Origin: Promicromonospora umidemergens
GTDB taxonomy: Bacteria; Actinomycetota; Actinomycetes; Actinomycetales; Cellulomonadaceae
NCBI RefSeq assembly: GCF_024171995.1
Contig: NZ_JAMTCT010000006.1
Coordinates: 186,001-250,000, forward strand
Reading direction: 5' to 3'
Length of the DNA stretch: 64,000 nucleotides
The position numbers and the translations under genes are program-made. Within the stretch, counting starts at the first letter, position 1; every line of letters begins with the position of its first letter. Positions 50,332 through 59,145 of the stretch are shown here, in pieces. The notes under the pieces are model-generated. The model made no database searches. It had not been told where the DNA came from and worked only from the letters and a program-made list of their open reading frames with translations.

Positions 50332-50505
50332 GGCTCACTCCTCGCGTGGGGCGCTGGGACATCTCCAACAGGCCGATCCTATTCCGGAAATGCAGAACCC
50401 GTAGAGCCAGGAATGGAGCAAGGAATGCCTTACCTATCTTCTCCCCTGCATTATTGATTAACGAAAGAATTGCGTTGGCAAAATTACGGTCCGCGGCTAG
50501 AGCAC

Positions 50506-50958
50506 TTACCCTTCGCGGCGCGGGGCAGGCCGCCAGAGCACCACCGCACCGCCGCCGACGGCGCGACGTTCGAGCTCGACCCGCATCGCCGCGCTGCGGA
50601 CCCGCTGGCCGCGCTGGACCACGACGACGTCGCCGGCATCCGGGCCGGCGGCGAACACGCGACCTTCCTCCTGGACCCGCATCAGCAGGTCCCCGAGACG
50701 CTCCTCCAGCACCGCGACGTGCGCCTCCAGGTCGAGGATGCGCTTGATCCCCGCGAGGTTGATGCCCTCGACCTGCGCGAGCCGCTGCACCTGCAGCAGG
50801 CGCGCCACGTCCCTGCGTGAGTACCGGCGGCCTCTGCCACGGGTACGCCGTGGCACCACCAGGCCGAGACGGTCGTACTGTCGCAGCGTCTGCGGGTGCA
50901 TGCCCGCGAGGTCGGCGGCCTTGGAGACGGTGAGCACGGGTGCGTCGTCGTCGACCAT
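50506..50958 (-). CDS. hspR: heat-shock repressor HspR (MerR family)
   Basis: 150 residues from ATG 50958. The MerR-type HTH reads VLTVSKAADLAGMHPQTLRQ then YDRLGLVVPRRTRGRGRRYS, and the next helices include LLQVQRLAQVEGINLAGIKR, as in actinobacterial HspR. It lies 94 bp downstream of dnaJ on the same strand, the classic order. HspR with DnaK as co-repressor binds HAIR sites, and two perfect-spaced HAIR boxes precede dnaK here. The C-terminal tail is basic and low complexity. Confidence 0.93.
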   Translation of the reverse strand: MVDDDAPVLTVSKAADLAGMHPQTLRQYDRLGLVVPRRTRGRGRRYSRRDVARLLQVQRLAQVEGINLAGIKRILDLEAHVAVLEERLGDLLMRVQEEGRVFAAGPDAGDVVVVQRGQRVRSAAMRVELERRAVGGGAVVLWRPAPRREG

Positions 50959-51052
50959 GCGCTCCTCCCCTCGTCTCGTTCGCTCTGCTCCTGCGTGCGG
51001 GCAGGCTAACCGACCCCGGCGCGGTGAGACATATGCCCCACCGCGCCGACAG

Positions 51053-52066
51053 TCATTCAGCAGCCCGCTCGGCCAGCCCGGCGCGCACGTCCTCGCCGTC
51101 GCTCTCTGCGGCAAACGTCTCGAGCGCCTGCTTCGCCTTCTTGCTGAGCTTCTGCGGCACGACCACCTGCACGCTCACGAGCAGGTCGCCGTTCGCGGCC
51201 GCCGTCTGCACACCGCGCCCCTTGACGCGGAGCAACCTGCCCGACGGTGTCCCCGCCGGCACCTTCAGCCGTACGGTCGCGCCGTCGAGGGTCGGCACCT
51301 TCAGGGTGGTGCCGAGAGCTGCCTCGGCGAACGTGACCGGCACGGTCATGCGCAGGTCGAGCCCGTCGAGCGTCCAGACCGGATGGGGCGCCACGTGCAC
51401 GGTGACCACCAGGTCGCCGGCTGTGCCACCGCCGACACCCGGCTTGCCCTTCCCACGGAGGCGGAGCTTCTTGCCGTCGTTGATGCCTGCAGGGACCCGG
51501 GCCGTGATGGTGCGACCGTTGACCTCCAGCTCAGCTGTCGTGCCCTCGACCGCCGCGCGGAACGGCAGCGTGACCTGCGCGACGACGTCGGCACCCTGGG
51601 TCGGCGCGGTGAACCCGGTGGGGCCGGCCGAACCGTAGCCGGGCCTGCCTCCACCGAACATCGAGCCGAGGATGTCCTCGAAGCCCGGGCCCGCGCTACC
51701 GCCCTGCGAGTACCGGACACGCGGGCCGCCCCGCCCGGCCGGACCCTGGCCGCCGCCGAACATGGAACCCATGATGTCCTCGAAGCCACCGGCACCGGCA
51801 CCGCCGGGACCCGCGGAGAAGCGGGCACCACCCGCCATGGCACGCACGGCGTCGTACTGGCGGCGCTGCTCCGAGTCGGACAGCACCGCGTAGGCCTCGC
51901 CGATCTCCTTGAACTTGGTCTCCGCGGACGCGTTGCCCTGGTTCTGATCGGGGTGAAACTGGCGCGCCAGCTTGCGGTAGGCCTTCTTGACGGCCGCGTC
52001 GTCGGCGTCCTTGGGTACGCCCAGCACGGCGTAGAAGTCCTTCTCCATCCAGTCCTGACCGGTCAT
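51053..52066 (-). CDS. dnaJ: DnaJ-type co-chaperone without zinc finger
   Basis: 337 residues. The J domain (residues 8-75) has the HPD motif in RQFHPDQNQG. A Gly/Phe-rich linker with two repeats follows (FEDIMGSMFGGG and FEDILGSMFGGG), then the two beta-sandwich peptide-binding domains. There is no cysteine in the protein, so the CxxCxGxG zinc region of classical DnaJ is absent and the layout is CbpA-like (type B). It would stimulate DnaK ATPase and hand over clients. GGAGG precedes the ATG. A hairpin lies between grpE and this gene. Confidence 0.93.
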   Translation of the reverse strand: MTGQDWMEKDFYAVLGVPKDADDAAVKKAYRKLARQFHPDQNQGNASAETKFKEIGEAYAVLSDSEQRRQYDAVRAMAGGARFSAGPGGAGAGGFEDIMGSMFGGGQGPAGRGGPRVRYSQGGSAGPGFEDILGSMFGGGRPGYGSAGPTGFTAPTQGADVVAQVTLPFRAAVEGTTAELEVNGRTITARVPAGINDGKKLRLRGKGKPGVGGGTAGDLVVTVHVAPHPVWTLDGLDLRMTVPVTFAEAALGTTLKVPTLDGATVRLKVPAGTPSGRLLRVKGRGVQTAAANGDLLVSVQVVVPQKLSKKAKQALETFAAESDGEDVRAGLAERAAE

Positions 52067-52093
52067 GGCACCTCCTTCCGCGTCGATACCGGT

Positions 52094-52133
52094 GGTCGAG
52101 CTCGTCGGGACCTGGGTCTCGACGAGCTCGACC
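52094..52133 (-). other. intra-operon hairpin between grpE and dnaJ
   Basis: GGTCGAGCTCGTCG (52094-52107) and CGACGAGCTCGACC (52120-52133) form a perfect 14-bp stem with a 12-nt loop, starting 9 bp after the grpE stop. It could attenuate transcription or stabilise the upstream mRNA, lowering dnaJ output relative to dnaK. Confidence 0.6.
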
Positions 52134-52142
52134 GCCGAGCGA

Positions 52143-52838
52143 TCACTCCGGCCCGACGACGCCCACTCGTGCCGCCCGGACCACCTTGTCGCCGATCTTG
52201 TACCCCGGCTCCACCACGAGGTTCACCGTGGCTGCCGTCGCGTCAGCGTCGGTCGAGTGCATGAGCGCCTCGTGCAGCGTGGGGTCGAACTCCTCCCCCA
52301 CCTTGCCGAACCGCTCGACGCCGAACTTCTGCAGGCTCTGGTCGAGCTTCTCCGCGATCGCCGCCATGGCTCCGCCCAGCTCGCCGTGCTGCTTCGCGCG
52401 CTCGACGTCGTCGAGCACGGGCAGCAGCGCGGCCAGCACGTCCTGCACGCCCCGGTTCCGCGCGGCCTCCTGGTCACGCAGCGCCCGGTTGCGGTAGTTC
52501 GTGAAGCTGGCCCGCTCGCGCTGCAGCGCGTCCAGGTGCTCCGCCGTCTCGGCCTGAGCCTTGAGCACGGCCGCGGTCTCGGCCGCGTCACCGGAGGGCT
52601 CGAAGTCGAGCCCTTCCAGCGGGTCGCCGGAGGCGTGCGCCTCGGCCTCGACGGGCTCGCCCGCCGAAGCGGCCTCGTCCGACCAGGTGGGCTCGCCCGC
52701 GGCCTCGTCCGACGCACCGTGCTCGGTCGGCCGGCTCTGGTCGCCGGAGTTGTTCACCTTGCGCTTGTCCCTGAACTGGAAGGGGTGCTCCCCCGAGCCA
52801 TCGGGCTCAGGGGGTCCCTGTGGGTTCTCTTCGGTCAC
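52143..52838 (-). CDS. grpE: nucleotide exchange factor GrpE
   Basis: 231 residues: a long acidic disordered N-terminal region (to about residue 85), a coiled-coil ([37 protein letters not shown]) and the C-terminal beta domain with [20 protein letters not shown] and [20 protein letters not shown]. It speeds ADP release from DnaK. The ATG overlaps the dnaK stop (ATGA), so synthesis is coupled. The N-terminal extension is longer than in enterobacterial GrpE but usual for actinobacteria. Confidence 0.96.
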   Translation of the reverse strand: MTEENPQGPPEPDGSGEHPFQFRDKRKVNNSGDQSRPTEHGASDEAAGEPTWSDEAASAGEPVEAEAHASGDPLEGLDFEPSGDAAETAAVLKAQAETAEHLDALQRERASFTNYRNRALRDQEAARNRGVQDVLAALLPVLDDVERAKQHGELGGAMAAIAEKLDQSLQKFGVERFGKVGEEFDPTLHEALMHSTDADATAATVNLVVEPGYKIGDKVVRAARVGVVGPE

Positions 52839-54703
52839 TTGCGCTCGTCCTCGTCGTCCACGATCTCGGCGTCGACGACGTCCTCGTCGGGAGCCGCCTG
52901 CGCGTTCGCCGTCTGCGGGCCACCCTCGGCGCCCTGCGCCGCAGGCTGCTGCTCGGCGGAGTACAGAGCCTCGCCGATCTTCTGCGAGGACGCACCGAGC
53001 TTCTCGTACGAGGTCTTCACCGCCTCGGAGTCCTCGCCCTCGAGCGCGGACTTGACCGCGGCGATGTCCGCCTCGACCTCGGTGACGACCTCGGCCGGAA
53101 GCTTGTCGCGGTTGTCCGCAATCTGCTTGTCCATGGAGTACGCGAAGGTCTCGGCCTGGTTGCGGGTGTCCGCGTCCGCGCGACGCTCCTTGTCCTCCTC
53201 GGCGTGGGTCTCGGCGTCCTTGACCATGCGGTCGATGTCCTCCTTGGGGAGGGCCGAACCGCCGGTGATCTTCATCGACTGCTCCATGCCCGTGCCGCGG
53301 TCCTTGGCGGACACGTGCACGATGCCGTTCGCGTCGATGTCGAACGTGACCTCGACCTGCGGCACGCCGCGCGGGGCCGGTGCGATCCCGGTGAGCTCGA
53401 ACACACCCAGCGGCTTGTTGTCGCGCGTGAACTCACGCTCGCCCTGGAACACCTGGATCGCCACGGACGGCTGGTTGTCGTCCGCCGTGGAGAAGACCTC
53501 GCTGCGCTTGGTCGGGATGGCCGTGTTGCGCTCGATGAGCTTGGTCATCACGCCACCCTTGGTCTCGATACCGAGGGACAGCGGGGTGACGTCGATCAGC
53601 AGGACGTCCTTGCGGTCGCCGGTGATGACACCGGCCTGCAGGGCCGCGCCGACGGCGACGACCTCGTCCGGGTTCACACCCTTGTTCGGCTCGCGGCCGC
53701 CCGTGAGCTCCTTGATGACCTCGGGCACTGCGGGCATGCGGGTGGAGCCACCCACGAGCACGACGTGGTCGATGTCGGAGACGGAGATGCCCGCGTCGCG
53801 GATCACCGCGTGGAACGGAGCCTTGGTGCGGTCGATGAGGTCCTGCGTCATCTGCTGGAACTGAGCGCGCGTGAGCTTCTCGTCCAGGTGGATGGGGCCG
53901 TTCTCGCTCATCGAGAGGTACTGCATCGAGATGTTGGTGCTCGTCGAGGACGAGAGCTCCTTCTTGGCCTGCTCGGACGCCTCGCGGAGCCGCTGCAGCG
54001 CGATCTTGTCCTTCGACAGGTCGACGCCGGAGGAGTTCTTCACCTGCTTGATGAGGTACTCCACGACGCGCTGGTCCCAGTCGTCGCCACCGAGGCGGTT
54101 GTCACCGGAGGTGGCGCGCACCTGGATGGTCGAGAAGTTGTCCTCGTCCTTGCCCACCTCGAGCAGGGAGACGTCGAACGTACCGCCACCGAGGTCGAAG
54201 ACGAGGATGAGCTCGTCCTCCTTGCCCTTGTCGAGACCGTAGGCGAGCGCTGCCGCCGTCGGCTCGTTGACGATGCGCTTGACGTCGAGGCCGGCGATCT
54301 GGCCGGCGTCCTTCGTGGCCTGGCGCTCGGCGTCGTTGAAGTACGCCGGGACCGTGATCACGGCCTCCGTGACGGGCTCGCCGAGGTACTCCTCGGCGTC
54401 GCGCTTGAGCTTGCCGAGGATGCGTGCCGAGATCTCCTGCGGCGTGTACTTCTTGTCGTCGATGTCCTGGGACCAGTCGGTGCCCATGTGGCGCTTGACC
54501 GACGAGATGGTGCGGTCGACGTTGGTGACCGCCTGACGCTTGGCGACCTCACCCACGAGGACCTCGCCGGTCTTGGAGAACGCGACCACCGACGGGGTGG
54601 TCCGCGAGCCCTCCGCGTTGGCGATGACGGTGGGCTCCCCACCCTCGAGGACGGTCACCACCGAGTTCGTGGTGCCGAGGTCGATACCTACTGAGCGTGC
54701 CAT
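52835..54703 (-). CDS. dnaK: chaperone protein DnaK (Hsp70)
   Basis: 622 residues with the start [16 protein letters not shown], phosphate-2 motif [30 protein letters not shown], the linker [17 protein letters not shown] and a C-terminal lid ending in an acidic tail. It is first in the dnaK-grpE-dnaJ-hspR cluster. Two HAIR boxes upstream, one overlapping the -10, predict repression by HspR until misfolded proteins titrate DnaK. GGAAGG precedes the ATG. Confidence 0.98.
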   Translation of the reverse strand: MARSVGIDLGTTNSVVTVLEGGEPTVIANAEGSRTTPSVVAFSKTGEVLVGEVAKRQAVTNVDRTISSVKRHMGTDWSQDIDDKKYTPQEISARILGKLKRDAEEYLGEPVTEAVITVPAYFNDAERQATKDAGQIAGLDVKRIVNEPTAAALAYGLDKGKEDELILVFDLGGGTFDVSLLEVGKDEDNFSTIQVRATSGDNRLGGDDWDQRVVEYLIKQVKNSSGVDLSKDKIALQRLREASEQAKKELSSSTSTNISMQYLSMSENGPIHLDEKLTRAQFQQMTQDLIDRTKAPFHAVIRDAGISVSDIDHVVLVGGSTRMPAVPEVIKELTGGREPNKGVNPDEVVAVGAALQAGVITGDRKDVLLIDVTPLSLGIETKGGVMTKLIERNTAIPTKRSEVFSTADDNQPSVAIQVFQGEREFTRDNKPLGVFELTGIAPAPRGVPQVEVTFDIDANGIVHVSAKDRGTGMEQSMKITGGSALPKEDIDRMVKDAETHAEEDKERRADADTRNQAETFAYSMDKQIADNRDKLPAEVVTEVEADIAAVKSALEGEDSEAVKTSYEKLGASSQKIGEALYSAEQQPAAQGAEGGPQTANAQAAPDEDVVDAEIVDDEDERK

Positions 54704-54724
54704 GTTGCTGCCTTCCTACGACAG

Positions 54725-54745
54725 GTTGAGTCTGCTGCACTCAAC
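54725..54745 (-). promoter_or_regulatory. HAIR element 1 over the dnaK promoter
   Basis: GTTGAGT-N7-ACTCAAC, one base per arm from the CTTGAGT/ACTCAAG consensus. On the minus strand a -35-like TTGCAT (complement of 54766-54771) and -10-like TTAAGT (complement of 54744-54749), 16 bp apart, place this box at the transcription start. Confidence 0.88.
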
Positions 54746-54786
54746 TTAAGCCAGTGACCGCGAGGATGCAAGCCCGGCCCCCCAGA

Positions 54787-54807
54787 GTTGAGTCCACTTC
54801 ACTCAAC
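54787..54807 (-). promoter_or_regulatory. HAIR element 2 upstream of the dnaK promoter
   Basis: A second GTTGAGT-N7-ACTCAAC with different spacer bases, centred 62 bp upstream of the first. The near-integer number of helical turns (about six) would let HspR dimers sit on one face. Confidence 0.88.
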
Positions 54808-54913
54808 CTCCACGGCCCGCGGATGGTTCCCGCCGCGAACAGGCGGCCGGCGCCGGACTATTAGCACCGGACGGGTACCCGCTGGCCAGGGACAGAGGTG
54901 TCAGGATTTGTCC

Positions 54914-55600
54914 GTGGGATCGGTCATTACGCTGTCCGTCAACGGAGTGGACCTCGACTGGGGGAAGAACCGCAGCCGGGAGAACCACTACTGGCTGTTT
55001 CCGCCGGGAAGTCTGACCGAGATTGAGTACGTTTTCGTGGATGGCTACGTGGAGCGCAAGCCGGGGTTTCAGACCACTCTGGAAGAGGCTCGCTTCCGGC
55101 TACGGCATCTCGGCTACTCGCAACATGAGGCGGAAGCAAAGTTCAGCGAGGCGGTCACCCGTTGGAACAGGACGTCCGACCTGCGGTTGTCCTTCGAAGG
55201 CTTCCGGAGTGCACTGACCAGCACCGACTTGGCGGCCCCTTCGCCCTCGGCCGCGCGCCGAACAGCCGACGACAACCTCTGGACCCGCATCTCCAGACTG
55301 TTTGCACCGGGTGGCCTCGGGGAAAGCATGACCGACAACTTCATCCGCACCCTGGACATCGGGATCGCACTTCGAGTGCTTGCCGATCGTGACGAGAACC
55401 TGCCGCTGCCGCTGCGATGGCACCACCAGGATCTGATCGACGGTGGATGGGCGTCACTCGAGGATGTGACCGACATAGACCGGCGCGACACGATCATCAA
55501 CCACACGATGCTGGTCGGTCGGCTGCAGGACCACGTCGGAGTGCACACCGTCAGCGGGTTCGATGCCTGGCTCGTGACATCTGAGAAGGAGCCAACGTGA
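54914..55600 (+). CDS. HEPN/Toprim-N-like domain protein
   Basis: 228 residues from GTG 54914. The first 100 residues (GSVITLSVNGVDLDWGKNRS, LFPPGSLTEIEYVFVDGYVE, LEEARFRLRHLGYSQHEAEA, RLSFEGFRSAL) resemble the short domain that precedes HEPN or Toprim modules in conflict-system proteins, which typically begins 'MGS-x-I-x-L-x-x-x-x-x-D/E-WGKN'. The rest is helical with no recognisable nuclease motif. The downstream 94-residue gene overlaps its stop (GTGA). Defence-related function is inferred from the domain only. Confidence 0.55.
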   Translation: MGSVITLSVNGVDLDWGKNRSRENHYWLFPPGSLTEIEYVFVDGYVERKPGFQTTLEEARFRLRHLGYSQHEAEAKFSEAVTRWNRTSDLRLSFEGFRSALTSTDLAAPSPSAARRTADDNLWTRISRLFAPGGLGESMTDNFIRTLDIGIALRVLADRDENLPLPLRWHHQDLIDGGWASLEDVTDIDRRDTIINHTMLVGRLQDHVGVHTVSGFDAWLVTSEKEPT

Positions 55601-55881
55601 ACAAGCAGCAGAAGCTCAGGAACACCGCAGAAGGACTGCTCGCGGGCCTCACCGCCGTCGGCTTCAAGGGTCCCTGGCGGTGGGCCCACCACGAGTGGGA
55701 GGGTGCGTTCTACCGGGCGTGGAGCGACTGGCCGCCCGCGAGAGATACAGAGGTCTTTCGCGCGTTCCAAGTCGGTGGTTCCGCTGACGGTCGGACGTCG
55801 CAAGCCCGCGACATCCTCTTCACAGTGAAAAGCACGTCACCGTTCGACGGCTACGACCGTGGTCCGCTCAATAGCGCCTGA
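55597..55881 (+). CDS. small unknown protein coupled to the HEPN/Toprim-N-like gene
   Basis: 94 residues from GTG 55597, overlapping the preceding stop by 4 bp. It starts with a basic helix (NKQQKLRNTAEGLLAGLTAV) and continues with a Trp-rich stretch (GPWRWAHHEWEGAFYRAWSD). There is no TM helix and no known domain. Tight coupling suggests it partners the protein before it, in a toxin-antitoxin or regulator-effector style; no direct evidence. Confidence 0.55.
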   Translation: MNKQQKLRNTAEGLLAGLTAVGFKGPWRWAHHEWEGAFYRAWSDWPPARDTEVFRAFQVGGSADGRTSQARDILFTVKSTSPFDGYDRGPLNSA

Positions 55882-56279
55882 CAGCCGACTGCTTGTCCCA
55901 ACCCGCCGCGGCCTGATGCCTCACCGACGCGGCGATGGCACACCAGGCCGCCACCTGCATGACCAGCTATCCGCCTTGACGAGCTGCTCGGGCGAAGGGG
56001 GACAGCGTCCCGCGCCTCCACGACGCGCCGATGCTCAGGTATACGGGCGGGATCCGACGAGGGCACGAATCGGCAGGAACTCCCGTCCCTGGAGGCGCCC
56101 AGGCAGTACTGCATGCGCCGTAGCGCGGGACCGGGCGCCTGATGGTTATCAGGTATCGCAGAACTATCGCAGTTACCTAGCATAGAGGATTGCAGAACCT
56201 CGCATACTGGCACCTGAGAGCGTCGATCTGTATACCGTCAACCAGCTGGCATGTCCGACTGATGGCGTACGCTTCAGGC
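55882..56279. other. intergenic region with A/T-rich repeated words before the initiator-like gene
   Basis: No gene is supported for 400 bp. From 56150 to 56220 the GC content drops and short repeats occur (TATCGCAGA and TATCGCAG in tandem at 56153-56170, and GCAGAACCTCGCAT), which could be operator or iteron-like sites. The leaderless promoter TACGCT of the next gene is at 56268-56273. Confidence 0.45.
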
Positions 56280-57146
56280 ATGGACGACACCCCCGAGATC
56301 GACACAGAGGAGGCGGAGCTCGACCCATTCGCGGGGCTCGAAGACCTGCCGACATCAGACACCACGCATACCCGTGACGACCTGTTCCGCAGCGCAAAGC
56401 GTGGTTTCGTGCGGATCCGCAAGGACTTCGTGCAGCGGGAGGCCAAGCCGCGACCTTCGGTCTTGGCCGAGCTGGTCACCGGCCGCAAGGAGCTCGCTCT
56501 GGACCTGCTGCTCACGGTGCACGCCCTGCAGCCGGTCCTTCCCGGCTCTCCCCTGCCCATCAGGACGTGGGCTCGCCTGCTCGGCCAGGACGTCTCGGAA
56601 CGGTCGGTCCGTAGCGCGATGGCCGCACTGGAGCAGATGGGCCTTCTGAAGGTCGGGGGGCGTCGAGGTACACCCGAGTTCGTCCTGAAGCGTGAGAACG
56701 GCGACGGGGAGGCGTGGAACCCGGAACCGGTGGACGATCCGGCGGCGCGCGGGAAGGGGTTCTTCACGATCCCGTTCGCCTACTGGACTGCCGGCACGAT
56801 CGACGAACTGTCGCTGCCGGGCAAGGCGATGCTGCTGGTGATCCTGCGCGACACGCAGGACCCGAAAGGGAAGCTCACGTTCGTCATGGCCAACGAGCGG
56901 GCTCAGGAGTTCTACGGATTCAGTGAGCGGACCGCAGAGCGGGGGTACCTCGAGCTGCGCAAGGCCGGGCTGCTGAAAGAGAGGACCGTCCTCGTACCGT
57001 CAGCTCGCCACCCGCTGGGCCGCCGCGAGGAGTACCACCGGGCGCTGGCCTCTCCGTACAGCACCGCCCACCGTGAAGCACTGCGCAAGGCCGCGAAGGC
57101 AGCACGCGACGCAAACACACTCGCCGTGGCACGGTCCCGCGCATGA
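56280..57146 (+). CDS. winged-helix protein resembling mobile-element replication initiators
   Basis: 288 residues from ATG 56280, with TACGCT 6 nt upstream. An acidic head is followed by two winged-helix-like units: first LDLLLTVHALQPVLPGSPLP with RSVRSAMAALEQMGLLKVGG, second SLPGKAMLLVILRDTQDPKG with ERTAERGYLELRKAGLLKER. The C-terminus is strongly basic. Duplicated winged helices are typical of plasmid or ICE initiators, but no origin is obvious, so a transcriptional role is equally possible. Its stop overlaps the next start (ATGA). Confidence 0.5.
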   Translation: MDDTPEIDTEEAELDPFAGLEDLPTSDTTHTRDDLFRSAKRGFVRIRKDFVQREAKPRPSVLAELVTGRKELALDLLLTVHALQPVLPGSPLPIRTWARLLGQDVSERSVRSAMAALEQMGLLKVGGRRGTPEFVLKRENGDGEAWNPEPVDDPAARGKGFFTIPFAYWTAGTIDELSLPGKAMLLVILRDTQDPKGKLTFVMANERAQEFYGFSERTAERGYLELRKAGLLKERTVLVPSARHPLGRREEYHRALASPYSTAHREALRKAAKAARDANTLAVARSRA

Positions 57147-58318
57147 CGAAGAACCAGGCAAGGCAGGACCCCGCCCACGGGGTCGACTCCCGCGAGAGTC
57201 ACAACCGTTCCGCAGTGCTGAATCCGACCAAGACAGGTGACATGACCGAACCCGACCCGCCGCGCGTGCTCCAGGTGCGCCCCACACTTCGAGCGCTCAA
57301 GCTCCTGCCTACCGACGAACCAGACGTCGCCGCGGAACGGACGGTGTTCGATCGCGCGAAGTCGGCGCCGGACGCCGACACGCGACGACACATCCTCCAC
57401 GAGCACCGCCTCGGGCAGATGCAGTACTCGCTCCTGAACGACGTGCGCACCATCCTCGAGCAGGGCGGCATGCCGGACAGGCACACCGCCTCCTCCAAGG
57501 CCGCAGGCCGCACCGTCTACGAAGCACGCAGCCACACAGGGGCGGGATGGCGCGGCGCGTTCGTGCTGGAAGGCGACGTGATGTGGCTGGTCTTCGCCAG
57601 CCCTCATGACCGTTTCCACTCCACGGCAGCCGACTTCATCAAGAAGGGCACGTGGCTCCCTGGTGAGCTCGACAAGAAGCTAGCGGCACAGGACGCCGAG
57701 AGCATCCGCCGGCGCGGCTGGCGCGTCGATGCCCTGACGACGATCCTCGACGCCCTACGCGAGACCACCACAGAGCAGCGACCTGTCGAGTTCGAGCTAG
57801 CCGACACGACCAGGAGCAACGCGTGCACGCTGCGCCTGGAGAGCGAGCCCATCGACGAGCCGGCACCCACCGCGGACCTGGCGCACACGACTTCGGGGAT
57901 GCTCACGGTCACCCTGCTGATCCGAGGCGCGGACCACAAAGACCTGATCCAGCCAATCATCGACATTCTCGCCCTCGTCCGCGACAGCGCGGAAGAGCAA
58001 GAGCAGGTGTACCTGAAGGGCGGGGACCTACAACTCGTGTGGATCGTGTCGCACGCACGCCTGTCTCAGCTGACGGCAGCCGTGAACGACACCACCGACA
58101 TGGTTGCGCAGCCTCAGGAACTTCCCACGCCAACGGCGCTCCACTACGTCAACACGAGCGTTCTCGCAGCAGCGTTCGTCGACGGCACGGCCGTGTACTC
58201 GCTCTGCGGGCAGTGGTTCGTCCCTCGACTCGACGGCTCTGCCCGCCTGCCCGTGTGCCAGGAATGCGAGGAGCGCAAGCCGTGGGCCCACGCGGTGCTG
58301 GACGGCTTGCGCTCCTGA
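57143..58318 (+). CDS. large unknown protein with DUF3039-like C-terminal zinc module
   Basis: 391 residues. Residues about 340-385 read TALHYVNTSVLAAAFVDGTA, SLCGQWFVPRLDGSARLPVC then QECEERKPWAHAVL, the Cys pattern of DUF3039. Residues about 90-170 (YEARSHTGAGWRGAFVLEGD, MWLVFASPHDRFHSTAADFI) look like a RelE/Gp49-type beta sheet, a weak resemblance. The middle is an alpha/beta region without motifs. It is coupled to the winged-helix gene upstream. DUF3039 normally occurs as a stand-alone 60-100 residue protein, so the fusion is unusual. Confidence 0.5.
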   Translation: MTKNQARQDPAHGVDSRESHNRSAVLNPTKTGDMTEPDPPRVLQVRPTLRALKLLPTDEPDVAAERTVFDRAKSAPDADTRRHILHEHRLGQMQYSLLNDVRTILEQGGMPDRHTASSKAAGRTVYEARSHTGAGWRGAFVLEGDVMWLVFASPHDRFHSTAADFIKKGTWLPGELDKKLAAQDAESIRRRGWRVDALTTILDALRETTTEQRPVEFELADTTRSNACTLRLESEPIDEPAPTADLAHTTSGMLTVTLLIRGADHKDLIQPIIDILALVRDSAEEQEQVYLKGGDLQLVWIVSHARLSQLTAAVNDTTDMVAQPQELPTPTALHYVNTSVLAAAFVDGTAVYSLCGQWFVPRLDGSARLPVCQECEERKPWAHAVLDGLRS

Positions 58319-58327
58319 AAGAGCAGG

Positions 58328-58762
58328 TCAGAGGTCGTCGAGCTCGCTGAGCGCCTCGTCGCTGATCGGCGCGCGAGACTCGACGGCAGCCCTCTCACGC
58401 GACGCAGCGTTCGCGGCAGCCTCGGCGACAAGCTTGCCCGCTGCGAGCCGGCGCGTGTTGAACTCAAGCAGGTCGGACAGCGCGATGCGCTTGTGCGAAC
58501 CCACCATGGTGAAGCTCAGCGCGCCGGACTTCATGAAACTCAGGAGAAACGGACGAGAGACGCCGATCAGGTCCGCCGCCTGGTTGGGGCTGAGCTGGGC
58601 GTCCTGCTCGACGAGCGTCGCACCCTTGCCCGAAGCGAGGCTGCCGTGCAGGTTGGCGAGCAGCGCACGGACAGGCGAATCTGCAGGCAGCTGCCCCACG
58701 GCGCGGTCGAGGACGACGAGGTCCTCCGCATCGGCCTTGCTTGCTTCGACCGTAGTAACCAT
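58328..58762 (-). CDS. excisionase-type HTH protein, antitoxin-like, without partner
   Basis: 144 residues from ATG 58762, preceded by GGAGG. The central HTH (LSPNQAADLIGVSRPFLLSF, VGSHKRIALSDLLEFNTRR) is the MerR/excisionase-like fold found in antitoxins of PIN-domain toxins in actinobacteria. An N-terminal helical stretch and an acidic C-terminal tail complete it. The expected PIN toxin gene is not adjacent: the next gene on this side converges with a 9-bp gap. CTGACAG words repeat upstream (58778-58800) and may be its operator. Confidence 0.7.
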   Translation of the reverse strand: MVTTVEASKADAEDLVVLDRAVGQLPADSPVRALLANLHGSLASGKGATLVEQDAQLSPNQAADLIGVSRPFLLSFMKSGALSFTMVGSHKRIALSDLLEFNTRRLAAGKLVAEAAANAASRERAAVESRAPISDEALSELDDL

Positions 58763-59145
58763 GCACCTACCTCCTTCTGTCACTGTCAGCTTCTGTCAGG
58801 TGTAATAACTGTAGCGACGGAGGTTGCCAGGTGGCAACTCCTTGTCATCGCGAATCCGGAGATGTGAGCAACAAGGCAGAACCGAACTACCTCCTCAAGG
58901 GAGCCAGTCTGAGTGCTGAAGGCCTTCTTCGAGTCGGTGATCCTTGGTTTGACACCCGCTTAGGCGGTGGAGCTGCTTCGCGAGTCGGAGGGCTCCAGCC
59001 GCTACCGGCACGGTCGTGCGCGAGCGGTGCTGTGAGCGGTGGGACTTCGCCATCTTGGTGCGAGTTCCAGTCCGCCACATCGCCACAAAACGTCAGGTCA
59101 CGGAGGCGGGACTCCCTCAGGATCGGCGAGAACTGCGGGACAGAC
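58763..59145. other. intergenic region without supported gene
   Basis: It contains the promoter of the HTH gene with repeated CTGACAG words. A plus-strand reading of 126 codons (58831-59211) has no family signal and overlaps the HIRAN gene end, so I do not call it. Confidence 0.5.

Noticed and set aside
52820-54694. A 624-codon open frame on the strand opposite dnaK
   Set aside because: It mirrors the dnaK codons; no domain, no ribosome site. Typical antisense frame in high-GC DNA.
58900-59010. A stretch with paired G/C blocks that looked like a tRNA
   Set aside because: No anticodon arm or T-loop consensus could be placed.
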